In this document: piece after piece, positions 1 through 6,214 of the stretch
Position numbering within the stretch: position 1 is the first letter of the stretch
Layout: each line of letters opens with the position of its first letter
DNA from: Discostella pseudostelligera
Lineage: Eukaryota > Bacillariophyta > Thalassiosirophyceae > Thalassiosirales > Thalassiosiraceae
Direction: 5' to 3'
Length of the DNA: 11,357 bases
Assembly (NCBI GenBank): GCA_036940085.1
Contig: JALLBK010000825.1
Location: forward strand, 1 to 11,357
Translations under genes and position numbers: made by a program
The notes under the pieces: model-generated
What the model saw: the letters and a program-made list of their open reading frames with translations, nothing else
What the model was told of the DNA's origin: nothing
The model's database searches: none

Positions 1-1
1 C

Positions 2-226
2 ATTTCTATTGAGGAAACAGTACTTGATCCACAACACACTCAGCGACGTAGTTTCATAAACGCACTAATTTCCAAATTTGAATTTGAACTTCACGAAGGA
101 AATAGTACTTATTTTAAATACAGACTGCTTTTCCAAATTCAAATTCAAATTCGGGGCTCACCAAGTTCCTGGCGCGCCACCACAACCTCTCTCGATCGAA
201 TCTTCCGCCATCTGAATCCGCCATGA
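2..226 (+). other. Open reading frame running in from the left edge, uncertain
   Basis: Frame 2 is open for 74 codons from the left edge to a TGA at 224-226 and contains no Met, so it could only be the 3' end of a gene starting outside the window. The translation has mixed composition (for example R-S-F-I-N-A-L-I-S-K-F-E-F-E-L-H) and I recognise no family in it. The reading frame crosses both arms of the inverted repeat at 75-151, which argues against coding. A frame this long can arise by chance, so I leave it as a weak candidate. Confidence 0.15.
75..151. repeat. Inverted repeat, 14-nt perfect arms
   Basis: The left arm AATTTGAATTTGAA (75-88) is the exact reverse complement of TTCAAATTCAAATT (138-151), with a 49-nt spacer. 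Each arm is itself built of tandem AATTTG/CAAATT units, so the pairing may follow from low complexity rather than selection for a hairpin. The repeat lies about 250 nt before the first plausible exon of the CMD-like gene. I see no transposase or target duplication next to it. Confidence 0.6.
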
Positions 227-765
227 CGGCCGGATCGAGCATACGATACCAATACCCATCTCCCTCCATCCGTCATCGGTCCGACGCACGGCGTCGACGA
301 CGTCTCTCTAGAGATACCACACGATACCATCGCCATCACCATCGCCGCACCGTCTACATTCCCGAAAGCCAGCATTTGGACATCAATCTCTAAGAATGTT
401 ATGCCAGCGGTCCTCCGTTCCGAAACCACGCGGCTGCTAGGTAGTCAAAAGTTCAATGAAGGAGATCATCGTGGTCCCTGCGCTGTAAGTTTCGGCCTCG
501 AAGAAGAATCTCCAGTTGCAACAGTAAACAATTATCAGCGAGACTACTGCAGGGTATTTACTGTCGTTTTAGCAGGTTGGTGCGGTGTTTATTGTGTTGA
601 TTTTTCATCAAGACCATCACAGGAAGCTGTTGGCTAAACAACTGATCTCCCCCCAACAACAACTTGTTCGTCTGTGCAGTCATCGGTTTTATCCTTCTAC
701 CGGCATCTTCAATATCTATTCAGCGTTCCACTCAACCCAACACACGGGAAGCATCGACTCCACTA
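227..765 (+). other. Leader region of the CMD-like gene, possible 5' exon and intron
   Basis: No protein of recognisable family is encoded here. An ATG at 401 opens a frame, and two donor candidates follow it: CTAG|GTAGTC at 441 and the much stronger GCT|GTAAGT at 485. Acceptor candidates are TGCAG ending at 552, TTTTAGCAG ending at 575, TCTGTGCAG ending at 679 and CTATTCAG ending at 723. Joining 401-484 to 724 keeps the CMD frame, and so does joining 401-440 to 680. The second join would create a hydrophobic N-terminus. The frame of the CMD gene itself has stops at 598 and 643, so any unspliced upstream extension ends there. Confidence 0.3.
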
Positions 766-1557
766 ATGTCATCATTTCAACAACAAGACATGTCCAACGA
801 CGAAGCTCAATATGAACCAACCTCCGCCAACTTCCATCCTCGCTACACCAGCCCACCACCAGATGAAATGACACCACAACAATTATTTCTACGTCACTCC
901 ATTCTCTCCACACGACCACATACCGGCCTCTCCGGTCCATTTGGGCCATGGCTTAGCGTACCCGCCATTGCATCCCCCTCTCAGGAACTGGGACGGGTAG
1001 TACGGTATGAAACAACTTTAAGTAGAAGAGAATCGGAATTGGTCATTTTACTTACCGGTGCCAAGTATCAAAGTGAGACGGAGTTTGATTTGCATGTTGG
1101 TGAAGCTCGTAGAGCGGGAGTGGGATGGGATGTGATTCGAAGTATACCGAGGGGGATCGTAACGTCATCATCATCGAATAATGCAGTATCCATGGATTCG
1201 GGAACAGACAGTACACAAAAATCATCGTCAGAGGAGAAATTTAGTTTCGAGAGGGTGAAAGAAAGTGTCATACCATTATTAATCAAGGAGCATGATGATA
1301 TGCAATTACTGGAGGAAGAAGATGGAGTGACGAGGATAACCAATGAGAATATCAAAGAACGAGAGGTAGCAATAGTCTTATTTGCGGCAGAGTTACTCGA
1401 TTCGAATACCGTATCGGATGAAACCTATGCTACAACGAGGCAAGTGTTGGGCGGTGACGATTCGACTCTGGTTGAAATCACTGCGATTGTGGGTTATTAC
1501 GCCTATGTCTCGTACACATTGAATGTGTTTCGGATTCCATCGTCAGAAGTTGCATGA
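766..1557 (+). CDS. Carboxymuconolactone decarboxylase-fold protein (CMD/AhpD superfamily)
   Basis: From the ATG at 766 this is 263 aa. The first part has the family's entry signature G-P-F-G-P-W-L followed by R-Y-E-T-T-L (about residues 57-84). The first helical pair is R-R-E-S-E-L-V-I-L-L-T-G-A-K with E-F-D-L-H-V and A-R-R-A-G-V (about 87-118). The second half is R-E-V-A-I-V-L-F-A-A-E-L-L and V-S-D-E-T-Y (about 199-221), ending with V-G-Y-Y-A-Y-V-S-Y-T-L-N-V-F (242-255). A Ser-rich, acidic linker of about 60 residues separates the halves. The protein has no cysteine, so the CxxC peroxidase chemistry of AhpD is excluded. Known members decarboxylate 4-carboxymuconolactone or are uncharacterised, and I cannot name the substrate. 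The start is uncertain: the frame is open back to 646 but has no upstream ATG, and the leader may hold a spliced 5' exon encoding a signal peptide. Confidence 0.8.
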   Translation: MSSFQQQDMSNDEAQYEPTSANFHPRYTSPPPDEMTPQQLFLRHSILSTRPHTGLSGPFGPWLSVPAIASPSQELGRVVRYETTLSRRESELVILLTGAKYQSETEFDLHVGEARRAGVGWDVIRSIPRGIVTSSSSNNAVSMDSGTDSTQKSSSEEKFSFERVKESVIPLLIKEHDDMQLLEEEDGVTRITNENIKEREVAIVLFAAELLDSNTVSDETYATTRQVLGGDDSTLVEITAIVGYYAYVSYTLNVFRIPSSEVA

Positions 1558-2206
1558 ATCTGAAGAGATATATCACGTAACAACGCAAAGATACAATTTA
1601 TAATATGCATGACGAATGATCTTATGCACCACTATTCAGCACTTAAATGCAATTCGAGCTTCTCCTGAACTTAATTGACGCATCAGAACCCAACCTCTCC
1701 GACCATCCATCCTCTCATCATCGTTCCATGTTGACGACCGACAACAACCCAAAGAGAATCTCATCCTCGATGCCATCATCATCTTCTTCTTTCCTCCACT
1801 TTCCGCTTTCCATCGTCCGATACAGTCCAATACCATTTATTCACCATCGACACTCGACGGACAGTGAGTCGCCGTCGACGGACAGACTGAGACATTTGCC
1901 TTCGACGGAAAGACGGTGGAAGAAGTAACTGAGAACTCTACCATTGCCGGACAGACTGTTCAATGTCCGAGTAGTTAAGTACAAGTCCTCCAGGTACATA
2001 TGAGATACGATAGAAATGCAACAAAGATTTAAGGTTACCAAAGCCCGCAGAGGACCACATGAAAGCCGCCGCCGCCCCGCAGTCGCCACCACAAAACTCC
2101 TTCGACGGTGCATGGTGCTGCACCCACACTCTTCTCGTCTGCCACCTCCCCATCAATACACCCGAATCGCCGTCATTGCATAGAAACGATCAGCGGTGCC
2201 TGCCAA
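1558..2206. other. Intergenic region and 5' leader of the MTD1-like gene
   Basis: These 649 nt lie between two plus-strand genes. An ATG at 1647 opens a 93-codon frame rich in Ser, His and Pro that resembles no family and is probably noise. Three copies of TCGACGGA(C/A)AG occur at 1854-1864, 1875-1885 and 1902-1912. A small hairpin CGGACA/TGTCCG pairs 1948-1953 with 1964-1969. An ATG at 2059 opens a different frame that runs to 2343 across the MTD1 start, and would act as an overlapping upstream ORF if transcribed. I see no RNA gene. Confidence 0.5.
1854..1912 (+). repeat. Three short direct repeats, TCGACGGA(C/A)AG
   Basis: Copies are at 1854-1864 and 1875-1885 (identical), and at 1902-1912 (one change). 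The start-to-start spacings are 21 and 27 nt. They lie about 300-350 nt upstream of the MTD1 start. They could be factor-binding sites or simple local duplication; nothing in the sequence distinguishes these. Confidence 0.45.
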
Positions 2207-3718
2207 ATGCTTACCCTCAATTGTTTCAGTGCCGCAAAGCACAGCGGCAGCCGACGATGCCCGCGGAAGCTGATGCACTACCGCCGGTTGCAACATCACA
2301 AGAGCCGCGGTGGCAGTTGTTGTTTTACTCCATTGCCATCTAATAATATTACTCCGCTGTCACCCGAATGTGCGAACGCTGATGCAATGCTACCAAAATG
2401 TTACAATACATCCATATTTCGATCAAAATTATCCATGATGTGTCAACAACACTTTGTAATCTTAGACGAGCGGAAATGGCATGACCATGGCGATCATCGC
2501 TCAGAACCAGAATACATGGAGATAGTCAACCAGACCGCTGAGAACATGAGATCAGCAGTTCGAAAATATATCGCCCAGTGTTCCCACCAACAACGCGGGA
2601 GTATAACGCAGGAACAGACATTAGAGAGACAAGGGATGTATGGTCACGATACAATGATGGACCATGAATGTCAATCTTATCGTTATCTCTATCCCATCAA
2701 ACTAGTAGGGATACTGGCTACAAACAATACTTGTCGGACGCATCATGCCAGTACTCCAACATCATCCCACCTGATATCTAGTAACAGTTTTCATACAAAA
2801 TATGACGATGATACGCATGGAAACGAACAATATTCGGAACATATCGCTAACGTCTGTGGTAGGGATGGAATCATCTATGAAACTTGGCGTGTTCCCCCAT
2901 GTAGAACATCATTAGAATATGCCATCGAAGAAGCAAATACACGAAAAGATGTACATGGAGTATTGATTTTCTACCCACTTGTTGATAAATTGATAGACAT
3001 TGACCTTACAACTTCCGATCGAATATACAAAAATCAAGAGACGGGTGTGTACTACCGGACAATTGATGACTACTTTCGAGACTTGGTGGATTGTGGCAAG
3101 GATGTCGAGGGATATTGCCGAAGTAGATTGCGGATGCAAAAGCCACACAATATGGAGGATATTAATGAAGAAGATTTTGCCGAAGAGATTCTCAAGGCAG
3201 AAACGGTAGTTGGGCCAATTCATCCTTGTACCGCCCTGGCAGTCTACAAAGTATTGGAATCGTTGCAGTCATCGGATGATGGAAGCAGGCCATACGAGCA
3301 AATTACAATGACAATCATAAATCGATCCGAAGTATTAGGCTTGCCACTTGCAATTATGCTCTCGAGTCAGGGGGCCACGGTGTATTCTATTGACAAAGAT
3401 TCGATACTAGTATTCCTTCCAAATGGAAAAGTACGACGAGAAGACACAGCAACCATGGAACAATGCGTACGAGATTCATCAGTGATAATTTCGGGAGTCC
3501 CTTCGTGCGCTTTCAAAGTACCCACGGATTGGATTCCTGCCAATGCTACGGTGATCAATGTGGCCGCAGAAAGCAATTTCGACGAAGAGACTCTGAGTAA
3601 TGGGTATCGCGGTATTAAATATGTTCCACATGTTGGGCGAGTAACCGTGGCTGCATTGGAGTACAACTTGATGCGTCTTCATAGACAAGCGCAGATGTAT
3701 AGTTCAAAGTTTGATTAG
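2207..3718 (+). CDS. MTD1: NAD-dependent 5,10-methylenetetrahydrofolate dehydrogenase, MTD1 type
   Basis: 503 aa from the ATG at 2207. The family oxidises 5,10-methylene-THF to 5,10-methenyl-THF in folate one-carbon metabolism. Visible in order: K-L-V-G-I-L-A-T-N-N (165-174), V-H-G-V-L-I-F-Y-P (249-257), K-D-V-E-G (298-302), I-H-P-C-T-A-L-A-V-Y-K-V-L (338-350), the Rossmann segment I-N-R-S-E-V-L-G-L-P-L-A (371-382) with G-A-T-V-Y-S-I-D (389-396), V-I-I-S-G-V-P (426-432), and Y-V-P-H-V-G-R-V-T-V-A-A-L (472-484). N-R-S-E in place of the usual G-R-S, and Y-V-P near the end, are hallmarks of yeast Mtd1 rather than the bifunctional FolD/MTHFD enzymes. By eye, Tyr209 aligns with the active-site Tyr, and the FolD catalytic Lys four residues on is Ile213, so cyclohydrolase activity is unlikely. 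It is about 180 aa longer than the roughly 320-aa yeast enzyme, through a basic N-terminus and a Ser/Thr/His insertion near 175-205. The first 50 residues lack Asp and Glu, which fits mitochondrial import. Met codons at 2273, 2387 and 2435 are alternative starts. Confidence 0.87.
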   Translation: MLTLNCFSAAKHSGSRRCPRKLMHYRRLQHHKSRGGSCCFTPLPSNNITPLSPECANADAMLPKCYNTSIFRSKLSMMCQQHFVILDERKWHDHGDHRSEPEYMEIVNQTAENMRSAVRKYIAQCSHQQRGSITQEQTLERQGMYGHDTMMDHECQSYRYLYPIKLVGILATNNTCRTHHASTPTSSHLISSNSFHTKYDDDTHGNEQYSEHIANVCGRDGIIYETWRVPPCRTSLEYAIEEANTRKDVHGVLIFYPLVDKLIDIDLTTSDRIYKNQETGVYYRTIDDYFRDLVDCGKDVEGYCRSRLRMQKPHNMEDINEEDFAEEILKAETVVGPIHPCTALAVYKVLESLQSSDDGSRPYEQITMTIINRSEVLGLPLAIMLSSQGATVYSIDKDSILVFLPNGKVRREDTATMEQCVRDSSVIISGVPSCAFKVPTDWIPANATVINVAAESNFDEETLSNGYRGIKYVPHVGRVTVAALEYNLMRLHRQAQMYSSKFD

Positions 3719-3831
3719 ATATGGTTGGCCTGGGGCAGTTGTTGTTTGTCTATCTTAACGCCATCCTTACTATTGTCGAGATAATAGAATAGCATGTCAG
3801 CAACGATAACTAATGCCTTGCTCCAATCATA
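3719..3831. other. Convergent 3' gap between MTD1-like gene and SRP54
   Basis: Only 113 nt separate the two stop codons, so the 3' untranslated regions of the two converging genes must be very short or must overlap. I see no convincing polyadenylation signal and no other feature. Confidence 0.6.
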
Positions 3832-5773
3832 TTACCGACGTTGAGCTCCTCCCATTGCAGCAGCTCCTCCCATAGCCATTCCCATCTGGCTCATCATTTG
3901 CATCATTTGATTCATATCCGGCATTCCGCCTCCTCCTCCACCCATACCTCCCATACCGGGAATGCCGCCCATACCGGGCATGCCTCCCATGCCTGGCATT
4001 CCACCCATGCCCGGCATGCCTCCTCCACCACCACCCATCGATCCCATCATTTGCATCATTGTATTCATATCCGGCATTCCTCCTCCTCCTCCCATTCCAC
4101 TGCTTTGCGCTAGCTGTTGCATCTTCAAAAGGCAGAAACAAAAAATAGTTCGGAGGATCAAGACGTGTGAGTGGACATTCATTCTCCTGGGAAACTCCCT
4201 CTCGTCAAGAATCATATCTCCAAGTACTCACCATTTGCATCGCCTGCGGATTATTCTGCAACTGCTTCATCATCGCATTTGGATTCTTCTTCATCATCTC
4301 CATCATCTGTTTTTGCTTCGCCTGTCCACCCTTACTCATCATTCCAGACTTACCCATCTTACTCACCATGCTCTCAAATTGCTTATGGGCCTGTAGTAGC
4401 ATCTTCACCTCGGCCGGGTGCACCCCGGACCCAGCCGCAATGCGTCGAATACGTTTCTCAACAGTGGGATCATTCTTATTGTGTAAATCCACTTTACCAT
4501 CAAGCTCGGCATTATTCATCGAATCCATCATGTACAGGAACTTACGCAAGCGCATCGTACTCTCATCATCGCCTCGTTGGGGAATGAGATAGTCCGGCAT
4601 ACCAGGTATCATCCCCATAACTCTATCCAACGGACCGAGCTTCATTACCGACTGAAATTGTTGGTACATATCCCGAAGAGTAAATACACCTCGAGACATT
4701 TTCTCCATGAGCTCCTCTTGGTTCTGACCCTCCCGTATGGATTGCATCTCCTCCATCAATCCCCGAACATCCCCAAACCCCAATAATTTCGACACGAAAC
4801 TTTTGGCATTGAAGGGATCCAAATCCTCAAATCGTTCACCACTTCCCAAGAATATAATAGGACTCCCAGTCGCGGCGACCGCACTAATGGCACCACCACC
4901 TTTGGCATGCCCATCTAATTTGGTAACAATGACACTCCCTACATTCACCGCGCTATGGAAAGCCAATGCTTGATCATATACCGCCTGGCCTTGTGTGGCA
5001 TCCATTACAAATATAGTATTATCCGGCTGTACTGCCGCAGATATCTCCTGCATCTCATCAAACAATGCCTCTTCTTGACGATGTCGTCCACTCGTATCGA
5101 CAATAATCACCTCATACCCATCACTGACAAATCGTTCCACACCCTCCTCGGCAATCACTACTGGATCAGCCTCGGTATATGATCCATAAAACGGGATACG
5201 TAGCTTGGTAGCATTCTGTTTCAATTGATCAAACGCACCCGCTCTAAAAGTATCGGCACAGACCATGCAGGTTTTGTAACCACGACGTTGGTAGTAGTGG
5301 GCGAATTTGGCAATGGTGGTGGTTTTACCGGCGCCTTGGAGACCGACGAAGAGGATTATGTTGGGTTTGCCACGTTTCATATTGTAGGCTTTGACGGTAA
5401 TAGATTTGGAGTTGCTATTATTGTCGTTATTATCGCCACCCGAGGGGGTGAGCATGGCAGTTAATTCATCGACCACAGCTCGTTGGACCATGCGATTAAT
5501 ATTCACATTGGACGATGATGCATTACTTCCACTTCCTCCTCCACCGCTGCTACTACTATTGCTATGATTGGCCACCAATTCGCCCACCTTCTTCTGAATA
5601 TTCGTTCTTAATTTCATAACTAGTTGGACATTGACGTCCGATTCAATGAGTGCACGGGATATTTCGGAGAGGAGGGCATTGAGTGCTTCGGCTGTGAGGG
5701 CTTCGGAGTTGGTTGACGACGTGAGCTTTCGGAGCGAGGAGCGGAGCTTCCCGCCCAATTCGGCGAGGACCAT
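3832..5773 (-). CDS. SRP54: Signal recognition particle 54 kDa subunit, SRP54 (two exons)
   Basis: Exons are 5773-4232 and 4122-3832, joined in phase 0, giving 610 aa. SRP54 is the GTPase of the cytosolic SRP: it binds ER signal sequences and SRP RNA and docks with the SRP receptor. The start M-V-L-A-E-L-G-G-K-L is the canonical N-domain start of cytosolic SRP54, not the plastid form. G-domain motifs are the P-loop G-L-Q-G-A-G-K-T-T (144-152), D-T-F-R-A-G-A-F-D-Q-L (174-184), D-T-S-G-R (226-230), T-K-L-D-G (284-288) and G-S-G-E-R-F-E-D-L (310-318). The Met-rich M domain covers about 340-514. Ser/Gly and Asn runs interrupt the N domain and the N-G linker (71-90, 113-123). The second exon encodes a 96-residue Gly/Met tail, making the protein about 100 aa longer than the human one. 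The ATG sits in AAAATGG. Confidence 0.95.
3880..4092 (-). repeat. Internal repeats in the SRP54 tail
   Basis: A 20-residue module beginning G-G-G-G-G-M-P-D-M-N occurs at residues 525-544 (4033-4092) and again at 576-595 (3880-3939), with 17 of 20 residues identical. The two copies are also very similar in DNA, which suggests a recent duplication or conversion. Between them lie four units of G-G-(M/I)-P-G-M (about 3943-4017). Confidence 0.85.
4123..4231 (-). other. SRP54 intron (109 nt)
   Basis: The donor is ATG|GTGAGT (from 4231 on the minus strand) and the acceptor is CTTTTGAAG|ATG (ending at 4123), after a pyrimidine-rich stretch. The splice is phase 0. Reading through instead adds V-S-T-W-R-Y-D-S and a stop, losing the Gly/Met tail. 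A second acceptor 9 nt further on (CAACAG|CTAG) would delete M-Q-Q and keep the frame. Confidence 0.85.
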
Positions 5774-5848
5774 TTTAGTGAAATTTTGGAGGTATTGAAT
5801 TGACTAGTGTAGGGGTTGCGTTTTAGTTCTCGATTGACATTATGGGGA

Positions 5849-5879
5849 CATGATCATGGCGGCGGCCGTCATGGTCATG
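5849..5879. promoter_or_regulatory. 31-nt near-perfect palindrome upstream of SRP54
   Basis: The sequence from CATGATCATGGCGGC to GTCATGGTCATG folds back around a centre at 5864. Thirteen of 15 opposing pairs are Watson-Crick and the other two (5854/5874 and 5859/5869) are G-T wobbles. With almost no loop, it looks more like a dimeric protein-binding site or cruciform than an RNA hairpin. It lies 76-106 nt upstream of the SRP54 ATG, in its promoter or 5' leader. Confidence 0.5.
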
Positions 5880-5944
5880 GTTCATGCTGTGTTGTGTTGG
5901 CGTCTGGGACCCGCCGCCAGACAGACGAAAGCCAATTCTGTTTA

Positions 5945-5990
5945 CACGTGGAAAGTATTTGGCGGGTAGGATCTCCGTGTATGCCACGTG
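5945..5990. promoter_or_regulatory. Paired CACGTG (E-box/G-box) motifs
   Basis: CACGTGGAAA at 5945 and CACGTGGAAG at 5985 share the palindromic core and the following GGAA, with exactly 40 nt between starts. CACGTG is the known site of bHLH and bZIP factors in many eukaryotes. They lie about 170-220 nt upstream of the SRP54 ATG. Function is inferred only from the motif and its duplication. Confidence 0.35.
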
Positions 5991-6214
5991 GAAGGACGAT
6001 GCTCAATACATCGTATTACCTTTTCAACATCTTCTCCCATCGATTGGCAAGTTGTCGTCGTCGTCTTCATCGTCGTATTCTTCTCGTGAAAGAACTCAAA
6101 TGATGCGTCTACTAGTGATTAATCATCGTATCTATTTTGCATGCACCCATCTCATCCTATCTTAATCATCCTCCAATGACCCTTGCCAATGATGCATCTG
6201 GTCTACTTACTCAT

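Larger units (their letters stand above)
5774..6214 (-). other. Intergenic region: SRP54 upstream region and CACTIN 3' end
   Basis: These 441 nt separate two minus-strand genes. No convincing gene is present; the plus-strand frames starting near 5816 and 5884 resemble no family. The part nearest SRP54 carries a 31-nt near-palindrome (5849-5879) and two CACGTG boxes (5945-5950, 5985-5990), described separately. The part nearest CACTIN is unremarkable. Confidence 0.6.

Noticed and set aside
145..429. Minus-strand frame of 94 codons in the leader
   Set aside because: It begins at a GTG, resembles no family, and no splice partner to its left keeps a frame open.
1647..1928. 93-codon plus-strand ORF between the CMD-like gene and MTD1
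   Set aside because: It starts with ATG, but the translation is Ser/His/Pro-rich with no motif and it contains the short direct repeats; chance is the better explanation.
2059..2343. A 34-nt intron (2196-2229) joining the ATG at 2059 to the MTD1 frame
   Set aside because: The phases fit and TTGTTTCAG is a good acceptor, but 34 nt is shorter than introns usually spliced, and the resulting N-terminus gains no recognisable feature.
3841..4592. Plus-strand frames opposite SRP54, including Pro/Ile/Met-rich and Ser/His-rich translations
   Set aside because: They are the antisense of the Gly/Met repeats and of conserved SRP54 codons. The SRP54 reading is decisive.
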